Source: Treponema maltophilum ATCC 51939 (GTDB lineage Bacteria > Spirochaetota > Spirochaetia > Treponematales > Treponemataceae). From it: a DNA stretch of 64,000 bases. Below are positions 1 to 8,478 of the stretch, one piece after another. How positions within the stretch are numbered: position 1 is the stretch's first letter; each line of letters starts with the position of its first letter. Location of the stretch: the NCBI RefSeq assembly GCF_000413055.1, contig NZ_KE332518.1:1179583-1243582 (forward strand), given 5' to 3'. The notes beneath the pieces were generated by a model. It ran no database searches, had not been told where the DNA came from, and was given only the letters and a program-made list of their open reading frames with translations. The position numbers and the translations under genes were made by a program.

Positions 1-447
1 GCGGTTGTCGGGATCGCCCGATTTTACGAGCAGCGATATTTTATCGACAAGCTTTGCGTTTTCTTCTTTTCCATCCATGTGCAATACTTGTGCCTGGTTT
101 TTTATTTTACGGACGACAATTTGCTGCCAGATTCGTTTTTTGAGCGGCGCCGAAGCTTCTATTTGATTTTTTATAATTTTTGCAAACAGATAATGAGAGG
201 CGATAGGTAAAACCATGCTTTGAGGTGAATAATTCTTACCGCACAGTATTGTAATACAGCCGTGTTCCGTCAATGCATTTAAAATATTTTTTGACAAGAC
301 GACGCTCTGTGCCGAAAGCAGCAATACGCCGATATCGTCAAGCGGTATTTCACCGAGCGTTTCATCTTTATGCTTGATGACTATAAAACCTCGGCTCAGA
401 GCAAGATAACGGTTTTCTTCATAGATTTCCAAAACTCTGTGTATCAC
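1..447 (-). CDS. cas1: CRISPR integrase Cas1, type II, partial (5' part; runs off the left edge)
   Basis: Cas1 is the metal-dependent integrase subunit that, with Cas2, inserts new spacers into the array. The reading frame downstream of cas9 on the minus strand gives a protein starting MIHRVLEIYEENRYLALSRG, which fits the N-terminal beta domain of type II Cas1. It continues with a LWQQ-like segment (KKRIWQQIV), an Arg-Lys-Ile helix and the Cas1 hallmark SGDPDN just before the window edge. The catalytic Glu/His/Asp region lies outside. I place the start at a GTG at 445-447, because its residues align with the usual Cas1 N-terminus. An upstream extension has no ATG, GTG or TTG start. It begins 35 nt after the cas9 stop with no clear ribosome site, so translation probably depends on cas9. 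Called by motif, not by search. Confidence 0.88.
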   Translation of the reverse strand, partial: MIHRVLEIYEENRYLALSRGFIVIKHKDETLGEIPLDDIGVLLLSAQSVVLSKNILNALTEHGCITILCGKNYSPQSMVLPIASHYLFAKIIKNQIEASAPLKKRIWQQIVVRKIKNQAQVLHMDGKEENAKLVDKISLLVKSGDPDNR

Positions 448-482
448 GCCGTATATATTATCGGCAGATACGCAGAAAATTA

Positions 483-3400
483 TTATTTTCTGGAAACCCG
501 TCCGATCGGATTAACCGTTACGCTGTGCGCTTTGTACTTTCCGAACAGCACATTTACGGAAATACGCTTTTCTTGTTCTTTTGCTCTCCAACAAGGTTCA
601 AGCATATTGTCATTCGTTGCAATAATCCAATCTTTGCAGTTTGAAGCCGCATATATCGGACGAATATCGATTTTATTCTCTTGCGATGCCGGAAGCCCTG
701 CTATTCTGCAAAGATATGCTATGCCGTTTTCGGTGAACTCGAGGTAGTCGTCTTTATAGAGCATACAGATATACTTTGCCGCATCATGCGGTTTTTCCAA
801 TTTTTTAGGTTTGTTGTTGACATCAAATTCATCGCGTCGGAGAAATGTCGCTTTGTATTCGGATTCCGCATTTTTCGTCTTTGACGGCATCTGCCAAACG
901 ACGGCCGTCAAATAATCTTCAGGGCACAGGTAGCGGGGAACTGCGGAACTCGCAATCCTAATCGGTGTTTGTCCCCAGTTTATACAGCGTACCTTTACGA
1001 TGCGGTATTTTTTGCCGGGTTTACCTGCCGCGCTCGGTTTTCCGATCCATTCCGTTTCGCTGAATTTTTGCAGCTGTTCCGCAAAGGACAAATCGGCATG
1101 TTCTTTAATAAATGTTTTCAGTTTTTCTTTTATTTTTTCATCGACGATACTGTTTATGTTTTTCTCCGTAAGCGACACTATCGGCGTACGCGAAACATAG
1201 TATGTTTTAAAGACGTCCAATTTCGGAAACTCGGTTTTTAATGCGGCTTTTGCTTTTGTTAAATCGCCAAATTCGCGGTACTTTGTTTCAAACCGGGTAC
1301 GGACTACGTCGTCCTTTATCGATGCTATGTCGTCATCCGTTTGTATGGAATCGATATTGACTTTTTCAATCTTTTTTATTTTGCCGAGGAGCGTTTCTTT
1401 TGAAAGCTTTCCCTGCCGGCCGTGATCGGGTTTGAAACTGACCGTGATATGTTTTACTTTTTCGATCAATTCGCTGCGGAGTACGGGCATTTGCGGCACT
1501 TTGATCCTGTTTATTAAATGATTTTGATTTGATAAGGAAATCGCCTGTACCATATCGGGGTCAATCAATGCGATGACCGAAGCGTCGAGGGCATGATGAC
1601 GATGGTCGTAGCGGTTCTTTTTGTATTGGCCGATTTGCTCGTCTTTCAGTTCGAAATGCGTTATTTCGGTATCGCCGATTTCCCGTTTTAAAATCGAATC
1701 TATATTCCACTTGTCGCGCAGCAGTTTTGTCATACCTCCGTTGACCGACCACACATCTTTGCAGATGCATCGCAAATACCGCAGCGCGGAACGCGAAAGA
1801 TATGCATTGTCGGTAAGCTGACGCTGTATAAAAGAGCTGTCTTTTTCAAACTTTTCCATCGCTTTTTCCGCAAACAGCGCCCTTTTTGCAGGATTTTTTA
1901 ACGAATTTGCTCTTGCGCAAATATCATGCCAATTATACCCGTTCGGACTCGAACCGAAGGCTTCAAACGGCGAGCTGTTTCCTTTATCCCTATTGCAGCT
2001 TGTATGCGCAATCGTTTTATTTGTTTCGCCGTCAAAAAGTGTACGTCCAAACGGAAGAATATGCTCTATTTCGATATCCTTTGTAAAAATTTCGGATCCG
2101 CTGATCGGCTTTCCGCAATACAGACACTTTCTGCTGAAAGAATCGCTGCCTAATTCTTCCCATAAGCGGTATTTTAATCGGTCGTTTCTGTTAGGGTATG
2201 GAATCTTTGTGATATCTGTAATATTTTTATTGTCCCGCTCATTGCGTTTTTGGTTCATAGTGATCGTTTTTTGAATTCGGGCTTTTGCTTCTCTGCTCGC
2301 TTTCAAATCGCGTGAAAGCTCTACGACTATTTGTTGCGGCTTACCGTAGGCTTTTATCAGCGCGTTTACGACGGTGCGGGTTTGATTCAGCGCTACGTGT
2401 ACGGTCGGATTGCTTATTTTTCCGTATTTCAATTCAGGTTTCGATTCATCCTGCTCAGGATGTGCTCCCATCGTAGAACCGGTCAAAACGGCGCCGTAGT
2501 AGGGAAGTTCGTCTTCTTCGTGAACCGATTGATCGGCGTATCTATAACCGAGCATCTGAACGGCAACGGTCAGCGGTATTTTGTTTTGTTCCATTTTTTG
2601 AACAAGCATTTCCGTCACTTCTTTGCACAGCATCGACGTTCCTGACGGCAGTACGATCGCGGCGATGTTTTTCTTTTGTTCGTCCGTTAAATCGTATTGT
2701 TCGAGTATGGAGATGATTTCCGCGTCTTCGTCTGCGGTAATCAGTTTTTCAACGATCGTATCTTGTTCTACCGGAGAAAGAGAATCCCACAAGTCGCCGA
2801 ATCTGTTTTTATTGCGCAGTTTGACGGCGGTTGTATTTCCCTGTAAATATTCCCGTCCGCCTCTCTCCAAATTAAACGTACAGGATTCATCGATCCCCAG
2901 CTCTTTTTTCATTGCTTTAAAAGTAAGTTTTTCTTTTTTATCGAGCAGCGCGATTAGCATATCAGTTTGGGCATTCCCGATCGGAAATGCTTTTCCTAAT
3001 GCGTCAATGTAATCCATATTGTATACTTCTTGCAGAATGCGGATCTTTTGCGAACAGGGCATCGCTTTAAACGTGCGCTCTTTGTCGGGCATATACCGAC
3101 ACTTGCCGCGTTCCTGCGCACGGAGAGGCCGCTGGTAAAACAATTTTTCATAAAGCGCATCCCAGTTTACGCCTCTATAATAGGGTTCCTGCGCTTTGCG
3201 AATCGCCTCGAATTCTTCGACATACATTCGGCGAGTCGGATAATAATTCGAACGGCCGGGCGCAAAACGCATGCCGATATCGCGCGTATTGTTTTCTGTT
3301 TGCTGCGTTTCCGTATTTTTATGTTTCCACAAAAATTCACCCAGTGTTCTGAACCCGGAATCTTTTATAGCGTTTGCAAGGCGTTCACATTTTTCATTTT

Positions 3401-3866
3401 GTGATTTTACGTCGTTTTGGTTGTCTTTTTCTTTTTCCTGTACCGCTTCTTTTCTGTTGCTTTTAAATCCGCGCCGGACGGATAAATTAAACAGAACACG
3501 GCCGAGTTCATACGCTTCGAGTTTCGCATCCAGCGCTCTTACGCGGAGTTCATAGGGATTTAACGATTTAAGCGCTGTCGCCTCGGAGGGATCATTCGGC
3601 ATCAAGCCTTGTTCCCGCAACAAGCGAAACATCTGTTTCCTGCGCAGTTTTCTTCGATATAGGATACGCCGCAGCCCGCGTGCGGTTCTGCGCTCCACGG
3701 CAAGCGGTTCTTTTGTTTTCGGATCACGGCCGTCGGAAAATATGCGAACGCCCATATCGATAAGTGCATCAGGTTTGTTATTGCCGTCCAACCAATATAT
3801 ACACCAGCCGATTGAATTGGTACCCAGATCGAGACCCAAGCGGTATCTTTGATTTTTGTCATTCAT
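483..3866 (-). CDS. cas9: CRISPR-associated endonuclease Cas9, compact type II-C-like (1127 aa)
   Basis: RNA-guided double-strand DNA nuclease. Seen in the sequence: RuvC-I LGLDLGTNSIGW with catalytic Asp13; an arginine-rich bridge helix around residues 57-85; RuvC-II VVELSRD with Glu516; an HNH domain with a CxxC pair (Cys581, Cys584), EIEHILPFGRT with His602, and Asn625; RuvC-III NRYDHRHHALDA with His758 and Asp761; then about 350 residues of wedge and PAM-interacting region. The length (1127) suits II-C and is shorter than typical II-A Cas9. The open frame extends 38 codons further upstream, but that stretch contains the cas9 promoter. The ATG at 3866, giving MNDKNQRYRLGLDLG, is the right start and lies 7 nt after the -10 box, so the mRNA should be leaderless. 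Followed by cas1. Confidence 0.97.
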   Translation of the reverse strand: MNDKNQRYRLGLDLGTNSIGWCIYWLDGNNKPDALIDMGVRIFSDGRDPKTKEPLAVERRTARGLRRILYRRKLRRKQMFRLLREQGLMPNDPSEATALKSLNPYELRVRALDAKLEAYELGRVLFNLSVRRGFKSNRKEAVQEKEKDNQNDVKSQNEKCERLANAIKDSGFRTLGEFLWKHKNTETQQTENNTRDIGMRFAPGRSNYYPTRRMYVEEFEAIRKAQEPYYRGVNWDALYEKLFYQRPLRAQERGKCRYMPDKERTFKAMPCSQKIRILQEVYNMDYIDALGKAFPIGNAQTDMLIALLDKKEKLTFKAMKKELGIDESCTFNLERGGREYLQGNTTAVKLRNKNRFGDLWDSLSPVEQDTIVEKLITADEDAEIISILEQYDLTDEQKKNIAAIVLPSGTSMLCKEVTEMLVQKMEQNKIPLTVAVQMLGYRYADQSVHEEDELPYYGAVLTGSTMGAHPEQDESKPELKYGKISNPTVHVALNQTRTVVNALIKAYGKPQQIVVELSRDLKASREAKARIQKTITMNQKRNERDNKNITDITKIPYPNRNDRLKYRLWEELGSDSFSRKCLYCGKPISGSEIFTKDIEIEHILPFGRTLFDGETNKTIAHTSCNRDKGNSSPFEAFGSSPNGYNWHDICARANSLKNPAKRALFAEKAMEKFEKDSSFIQRQLTDNAYLSRSALRYLRCICKDVWSVNGGMTKLLRDKWNIDSILKREIGDTEITHFELKDEQIGQYKKNRYDHRHHALDASVIALIDPDMVQAISLSNQNHLINRIKVPQMPVLRSELIEKVKHITVSFKPDHGRQGKLSKETLLGKIKKIEKVNIDSIQTDDDIASIKDDVVRTRFETKYREFGDLTKAKAALKTEFPKLDVFKTYYVSRTPIVSLTEKNINSIVDEKIKEKLKTFIKEHADLSFAEQLQKFSETEWIGKPSAAGKPGKKYRIVKVRCINWGQTPIRIASSAVPRYLCPEDYLTAVVWQMPSKTKNAESEYKATFLRRDEFDVNNKPKKLEKPHDAAKYICMLYKDDYLEFTENGIAYLCRIAGLPASQENKIDIRPIYAASNCKDWIIATNDNMLEPCWRAKEQEKRISVNVLFGKYKAHSVTVNPIGRVSRK

Positions 3867-3873
3867 GAAGATA

Positions 3874-3902
3874 ATTATAGCACAAAAGTGTAAAATCGGC
3901 AA
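3874..3902 (-). promoter_or_regulatory. cas9 promoter (TTGCCG-17-TATAAT)
   Basis: On the minus strand, TTGCCG (3897-3902), a 17-nt spacer and a perfect TATAAT (3874-3879). Seven bases separate the -10 box from the cas9 ATG, so the predicted first base of the transcript is at or next to the start codon. It is back-to-back with the tracrRNA promoter. Confidence 0.75.
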
Positions 3903-3943
3903 AAGAGATCCGAAATTCGGTACAAAGCGTAGAAAAAAAATAT

Positions 3944-3972
3944 TTGACAATAAAATGATTTTGTTGTATGCT
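3944..3972 (+). promoter_or_regulatory. promoter of the putative tracrRNA (TTGACA-17-TATGCT)
   Basis: Perfect -35 TTGACA (3944-3949), 17-nt spacer, -10 TATGCT (3967-3972). The predicted start is near 3979. It points away from cas9 and towards a short structured region that ends in a strong terminator, with no ORF between. Confidence 0.7.
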
Positions 3973-3978
3973 ATAACC

Positions 3979-4098
3979 ACTGATTAATTTTTTTGATCAA
4001 CCTGCTAACAAGGAGTCTTTGACTCCGCAAAATGTTTTTACATTTTAATAAAATGTAAAAATCATCACATGAAAAAAGGAAGCTTCGGCTTCCTTTTT
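3979..4098 (+). ncRNA. putative tracrRNA of the type II CRISPR-Cas system
   Basis: A transcript of about 120 nt is predicted between a strong promoter and a rho-independent terminator, immediately divergent from cas9, and no protein is encoded. Its layout fits a tracrRNA. The 5' part (about 3979-4009), ending CAACCTGCTAAC, could be the anti-repeat. Then come AAGG and a short nexus-like hairpin GGAGTC-TTT-GACTCC (4012-4026), a 12-bp AT-rich hairpin (4035-4046 paired with 4050-4061) and the terminator hairpin. If this is right, the CRISPR repeat should begin approximately GTTAGCAGGTTG. The array is not in the window, so base pairing with a repeat could not be checked. It could instead be another small RNA. 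Confidence 0.7.
4073..4098 (+). terminator. rho-independent terminator of the putative tracrRNA
   Basis: Perfect 11-bp stem (4073-4083 with 4088-4098) closed by a TTCG tetraloop. The 3' arm ends in five T and is followed by GTTTT. Confidence 0.9.
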
Positions 4099-4159
4099 GT
4101 TTTGCCAAGCAAGTATGTAAAGCCTGTTATGCGCGAAGGAAGTTACACCGCCTTTTGCG

Positions 4160-4189
4160 TTGACACGGGCCGCTACGAAAGGGTACAAT
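4160..4189 (+). promoter_or_regulatory. aroH promoter (TTGACA-18-TACAAT)
   Basis: TTGACA at 4160-4165, 18-nt spacer, TACAAT at 4184-4189. Only six bases lie between the -10 box and the aroH ATG, and there is no Shine-Dalgarno, so a leaderless start is predicted. Confidence 0.7.
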
Positions 4190-4195
4190 CGTTTT

Positions 4196-4561
4196 ATGCA
4201 GGATAAGCGTTTGTACGGTATACGGGGAGCGGTGTGCACGGAAAACACGGCGGAAGATATGCAAAAGGCGGTTGCCGATTTGATGGGGCGGATTTTTGAA
4301 AAAAACGCTTTGTGCGAAGACGATATCGTGTCCGTGCAGTTTACCCTTACCGGCGATTTGGACTGTGCGAATCCGGCTTCCGTACTCAGAAAAAGCGGTT
4401 TATGCACCGGCGTTCCCTTGTTTTGTGCCGCTGAACCTGTCGTAAAGGGCGCTTTGGCGCATACGGTACGGGTTCTCGTAACCGCTTATTCCGGCTCAAA
4501 ACCCGTTCACGTCTACCTCGGCGAAGCGCAAAAACTGCGTCCCGATTTGCGTTCCTTATAA
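4196..4561 (+). CDS. aroH: chorismate mutase, AroH type (121 aa)
   Basis: Monofunctional chorismate mutase, converting chorismate to prephenate at the branch to Phe and Tyr, in the cytoplasm. The protein aligns over its whole length with the small AroH fold (Bacillus AroH is about 127 aa). Conserved residues sit at the expected spacing: Arg10 in GIRGA, Cys77 and Glu80 in FCAAE, Arg92 in TVRVL, Tyr107 in HVYL and the terminal LRPDL. The upstream in-frame extension (from 4160) overlaps the promoter, so I take the ATG at 4196. glgA follows after 15 nt and is probably co-transcribed, though the two have no obvious shared pathway. Confidence 0.93.
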   Translation: MQDKRLYGIRGAVCTENTAEDMQKAVADLMGRIFEKNALCEDDIVSVQFTLTGDLDCANPASVLRKSGLCTGVPLFCAAEPVVKGALAHTVRVLVTAYSGSKPVHVYLGEAQKLRPDLRSL

Positions 4562-4576
4562 GGTAAGTTTGCGCCG

Positions 4577-6202
4577 ATGATGCAAAAAAAAATTTGGCTT
4601 GTGAGCCGCGAATATGCCGGTGTGGCGGAGGCGGGCGGCGTAAAAAACGTAACGGCTTCTTTGGCCGAAGGTTTGCAAAAAGAACAGTACGACGTAACCG
4701 TTTTTATTCCCTTTTACGGCTGCACTTTTCTAAACGAATTAAACGATTTTACGCTTATTCCCGATTTACGCGCCGATATCGCCTCCGAAGGACGCACATA
4801 TACGATAGCCTATGCGGCCGCTCATTATAAGGGCGTGCGCCTTGTGTTTATCGTCCATTCGCTGTTTACGGCAAAACTGGGAGTATACACATATACCGAA
4901 GACGAACAGCGCATAAAGGCCGAATATATTCCCGGCCGGGGGCATGCCGACTCAAACCTGTTGCATGTGCTGTTTCAAAAAGGCGTTCTCGAATACGGCG
5001 CAAAAACCTCGTCGGTTCCCGACATCATTCACTGTCAGGATGCGGCCGCCGCCCTTGTGCCTTTTATCGCGCGAAACGACGCTTTGTATGCGGACGCGTA
5101 TAAAGAAACCCGCTTTGCGTTAACCATACACAATGCGGGAAACGCCTACCGTCATGAAATCGAAAGCGCGCAAAAAGCCGCTTCTTTGCTTAATTTGCCC
5201 GAACATCTTTTTGAACAAAGCCTTATCGACGGGCGCTGCGAACCGTATTTACTCGCCGAACCGTATGCGGCGTTAACCACCGTATCGCCGTGGTACGCGC
5301 AGGAACTGACCGATCCGTCCGATCCGAACTCGGGCGGACTTTCGGCCGTTTTTGCCCGCCGCGGTACGCGCATAACGGGAATTACCAACGGCATTTCATA
5401 CGCAAAATATGATCCAAAAAAAACGGAAGCATCCATGCTGCCGTACGCTTTCGATCCTGCAAGCGGCGATTTTGCGGGCAAATACCGCTGCCGAACGGAT
5501 TTTCTTACACGTTTCGCTGCAGATAACGCTTCGGCCGACGGCACGCACACTGCGGGTACATCTTGCGCCGGCGGCTTTTCAAACGATGCGTGTAAAAGCG
5601 CTTTAACTCTAAAACGCTACGGTTTCCTCGATGTGCCGGATGATCGCAAAGCCGTTTTCTTTTCGTATCACGGCCGCATCGTTCACCAAAAGGGAACGGA
5701 TATTTTGGCAAAGGCCGCGCGCATTGTGCTGAAGGAAAACGGCGACGCGCGTTTTATCGTAACGGGGCAGGGCGGGCGCGAATTGGAACGCGAACACGAA
5801 AGTTTGGCGCACGATTTTCCCGGCAAATACCTGTATCTTCGCGGATACGACCGCCGCTCGGCGCGTTTGTGCGTCGCCGTGTCCGACTTTATCATACTCC
5901 CGAGCGTTTTTGAACCCTGCGGACTTGAAGACTTTATCGCGCAGATTTACGGAACGCTTCCCATTGCTCACGCGTGCGGAGGTTTGCGCAAAATTATCGA
6001 CGGCAAAACGGGCTTTTTGTACGACGAAAACACGCCGCAGGTTTTGGCCGGTATTATGCTTACATCGGCGCGCCTCATGCAGGACAATCCGACTTTTGTA
6101 CAAACATGTGCCGCCTATGCGTCCCGCCATGTGCAAAGTACATACGCGTGGGACAATATCATCAAAAACGAATACATCCCCTTTTACGAAAACCTGAAAT
6201 AA
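4577..6202 (+). CDS. glgA: glycogen synthase, GT5 family (541 aa)
   Basis: Glucosyltransferase that extends alpha-1,4-glucan from a nucleotide-activated glucose. N-terminal Rossmann half (starch synthase catalytic domain) with WLVSREYAGVAEAGGVKNV at residues 7-25. The C-terminal half starts near residue 350 with HGRIVHQKGTDIL and the donor-site segment LPSVFEPCGL, followed by the family's YGTLPIAHACGGL. Length is slightly above the usual 470-490 aa, with an Ala/Gly/Ser-rich stretch around residues 295-345 before the second domain. The usual KxGG donor loop is replaced by AEAGGVK here. Follows aroH; no other glycogen gene is in the window. Two adjacent ATGs (4577, 4580) are possible. Confidence 0.93.
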   Translation: MMQKKIWLVSREYAGVAEAGGVKNVTASLAEGLQKEQYDVTVFIPFYGCTFLNELNDFTLIPDLRADIASEGRTYTIAYAAAHYKGVRLVFIVHSLFTAKLGVYTYTEDEQRIKAEYIPGRGHADSNLLHVLFQKGVLEYGAKTSSVPDIIHCQDAAAALVPFIARNDALYADAYKETRFALTIHNAGNAYRHEIESAQKAASLLNLPEHLFEQSLIDGRCEPYLLAEPYAALTTVSPWYAQELTDPSDPNSGGLSAVFARRGTRITGITNGISYAKYDPKKTEASMLPYAFDPASGDFAGKYRCRTDFLTRFAADNASADGTHTAGTSCAGGFSNDACKSALTLKRYGFLDVPDDRKAVFFSYHGRIVHQKGTDILAKAARIVLKENGDARFIVTGQGGRELEREHESLAHDFPGKYLYLRGYDRRSARLCVAVSDFIILPSVFEPCGLEDFIAQIYGTLPIAHACGGLRKIIDGKTGFLYDENTPQVLAGIMLTSARLMQDNPTFVQTCAAYASRHVQSTYAWDNIIKNEYIPFYENLK

Positions 6203-6211
6203 CGTTTGCGC

Positions 6212-6240
6212 TTGCTTTTTTACAATAATACAGGTATATT
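6212..6240 (+). promoter_or_regulatory. suf operon promoter (TTGCTT-17-TATATT)
   Basis: TTGCTT (6212-6217), 17-nt spacer, TATATT (6235-6240). This leaves a leader of about 55 nt before sufC, which has a GAGGAG ribosome site. I see no clear Rrf2/IscR-type or Fur-type operator in the leader. Confidence 0.55.
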
Positions 6241-6300
6241 CAAGTTAGTATCGGTTATTCTTTTGTTCTGACCGACAACCGGTGCTTTAGAGGAGTTTTT

Positions 6301-7053
6301 ATGAGTTATCCGCTGCTCGATGTTCAGCATATTTCGGTAGATGTCGATGAAAAATCGGTTTTGCACGACGTCTCTTTAAAAATCAATCAGGGTGAAACCC
6401 ACGTGTTCATGGGGCCTAACGGAGCCGGTAAGTCGACATTCGGCAATACGATTATCGGGAATCCCGTGTACACCGTAACGCACGGAAAGATTTTTTTCGA
6501 CGGTAAAGATATAACCGAAGAAAAAACGGATGCACGCGCAAAAGCCGGCATGTTTTTAACCTTTCAAAGCCCGCTCGAAGTGCCGGGCATTTCGCTCGAA
6601 GCATTTATTCGAAGCGCGATTCAGCAGCGCACGGGCGAGCGCGTCAAACTGTTCCAGTTTAAAAAAGATTTGCAGGAGGCGATGAAGCTTTTGAACATGG
6701 ACGAAGAATACGCTTCGCGCGATTTGAACGTCGGTTTTTCAGGCGGCGAGCGCAAAAAGAGCGAAATACTGCAAATGCTCATGCTCAAACCGAAATTCGC
6801 AATCCTCGACGAAACCGATTCGGGGCTCGACGTGGACGCGGTGCGCACGGTATCAAAGGGAATTGAAGAATACAAGCAAAACGGCGGCACCCTGCTCATC
6901 ATTACGCACGCGACGAAAATCCTCGAAAGCCTGCACGTCGATTTTACACACGTGCTTGTCAAAGGTAAAATCGTTAAAACGGGCAACGCGTCCCTCGTGG
7001 GCGAAATCAACAAAAACGGCTTTGAGCGCTTTGAAAAGGACGGCGGCCTATGA
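6301..7053 (+). CDS. sufC: Fe-S cluster assembly ATPase SufC
   Basis: ABC-type ATPase of the SufBCD scaffold, which uses ATP to reshape the SufB-SufD dimer during Fe-S cluster assembly in the cytoplasm. Walker A GPNGAGKST (residues 38-46), signature FSGGERKKSE near residue 145, Walker B ILDETDSGLD with the SufC-typical DETDSGLD, and the switch His in ITHATK. 250 aa is normal for the family. First gene of a five-gene operon, overlapping sufB by 4 nt (ATGA). Ribosome site GAGGAG about 6 nt before the ATG. Confidence 0.97.
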   Translation: MSYPLLDVQHISVDVDEKSVLHDVSLKINQGETHVFMGPNGAGKSTFGNTIIGNPVYTVTHGKIFFDGKDITEEKTDARAKAGMFLTFQSPLEVPGISLEAFIRSAIQQRTGERVKLFQFKKDLQEAMKLLNMDEEYASRDLNVGFSGGERKKSEILQMLMLKPKFAILDETDSGLDVDAVRTVSKGIEEYKQNGGTLLIITHATKILESLHVDFTHVLVKGKIVKTGNASLVGEINKNGFERFEKDGGL

Positions 7054-8468
7054 GCGACGTCATAGACAGAGAAAGCGCCGCAAAGATGAACATCGATCAG
7101 TCGATGTACGATTTTCGTTACGACGAAAATGACTTTTACCGCAACGATCCGGGCTTAACCGAGGAAATCGTTTTAAAGCTTTCAAAAGACAAAAACGACC
7201 CCGAATGGATGCGGGATTTCCGCTTGAAATCCCTTAAAATCTACAATGAAATGTCCGTGCCGACGTGGGGACCGGATATAAGCGGCCTGCACATGGAACA
7301 TATTGCAACCTATGTGCGCCCGAATACGACGATGAAAAATTCCTGGGAAGAAGTTCCCAAAGATATAAAGGAAACCTTCGAAAAACTCGGCATTCCCGAA
7401 GCGGAACGCACTTCGCTTGCGGGTGTCGGTGCGCAATACGACAGCGAACTCGTGTACCACAATATACGCGAAGAAGTTGCAAAGCAGGGCGTCGTCTATT
7501 CGGATTTTGAAAGCGCGCTGTGGGGCGATTATGCCGACATCGTTAAAGAGCATTTTATGCGTTTAATTACGCCGCGCGCTCATAAATTTGCGGCGCTCCA
7601 CGGTGCGGTATGGTCGGGCGGTTCGTTCGTCTATGTGCCCAAGGGCGTCCATCTGTCGTTTCCGCTGCAATCGTACTTCCGCTTAAATGCAAAGGGCGCG
7701 GGACAATTCGAACACACGCTCATCATCGTCGAAGAAGGCGCGGATTTACACTTTATCGAAGGATGCTCGGCGCCGAAATACAATGTGGCAAACCTGCACG
7801 CCGGTGCCGTTGAACTCTACGTTGCAAAAAATGCGCGCTTACGGTATTCGACGATCGAAAGCTGGTCGAAAAACATGTATAACTTGAATACAAAGCGCGC
7901 GCGGGTCGAAGAGGGCGGCTCCATCGAATGGGTGTCCGGTTCCTTCGGTTCCCATATTTCGTATTTGTATCCCGAAAGCGATTTGGTCGGCGAGCGCGCG
8001 AGAGCCGAATTTACGGGCGTTACCTTTGCCGGAAGCGGCCAAAACCTCGACACGGGAGCCAAGATGGTGCACAGCGCGCCGCATACGTCGAGCGTCATTA
8101 CGACAAAATCGATTTCCAAAGGCGGCGGCATAAGCACCTACCGTTCTTCGATCTATATCGACAAAAAAGCGCGCGGCAGCAAAGCGTCCGTTTCCTGCGA
8201 ATCGCTTATGCTCGACGAAAATTCCCGCAGCGACACGGTGCCGGCTATGGAAATTCACACCGACGATGTGGATGTCGGCCACGAAGCGAAGATCGGTCGT
8301 ATTTCCGGCGACGCGATTTTTTACCTGATGTCGCGCGGTATTCCCGAAGACGAAGCGCGCAATATGATTGTAAGCGGTTTTGCAAACCCCGTCAGCAAAG
8401 AACTGCCGCTCGAATACGCCGTAGAAATGAACAATCTTATCCGCCTTGAGATGAAAGGCACTTTGTAA
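7050..8468 (+). CDS. sufB: Fe-S cluster scaffold subunit SufB
   Basis: Core scaffold of the SUF machine, on which sulfur and iron are combined; partner of SufC and SufD. 472 aa, the normal length. It shows the SufB/SufD beta-helix core, including the SufB-typical segments HGAVWSGGSFVYVPKGV, IVEEGADLHFIEGCSAP, YSTIESWSKNMYNLNTKR and the C-terminal GFANPV. A conserved Cys lies in EGCSAP and another in SVSCESL, positions associated with sulfur transfer and cluster building in the family. Translationally coupled to sufC by a 4-nt overlap; sufD follows after 10 nt. Confidence 0.97.
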   Translation: MSDVIDRESAAKMNIDQSMYDFRYDENDFYRNDPGLTEEIVLKLSKDKNDPEWMRDFRLKSLKIYNEMSVPTWGPDISGLHMEHIATYVRPNTTMKNSWEEVPKDIKETFEKLGIPEAERTSLAGVGAQYDSELVYHNIREEVAKQGVVYSDFESALWGDYADIVKEHFMRLITPRAHKFAALHGAVWSGGSFVYVPKGVHLSFPLQSYFRLNAKGAGQFEHTLIIVEEGADLHFIEGCSAPKYNVANLHAGAVELYVAKNARLRYSTIESWSKNMYNLNTKRARVEEGGSIEWVSGSFGSHISYLYPESDLVGERARAEFTGVTFAGSGQNLDTGAKMVHSAPHTSSVITTKSISKGGGISTYRSSIYIDKKARGSKASVSCESLMLDENSRSDTVPAMEIHTDDVDVGHEAKIGRISGDAIFYLMSRGIPEDEARNMIVSGFANPVSKELPLEYAVEMNNLIRLEMKGTL

Positions 8469-8478
8469 AGGACAGCTT

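Noticed and set aside
3867-3980. Open frame extending Cas9 by 38 residues at the N-terminus
   Set aside because: The segment contains the cas9 promoter and lacks Cas9 homology; the RuvC-I start fits the ATG at 3866.
1-4100. A CRISPR repeat-spacer array near cas9
   Set aside because: No regularly spaced repeats are visible; the array must lie beyond the left edge, past cas1.
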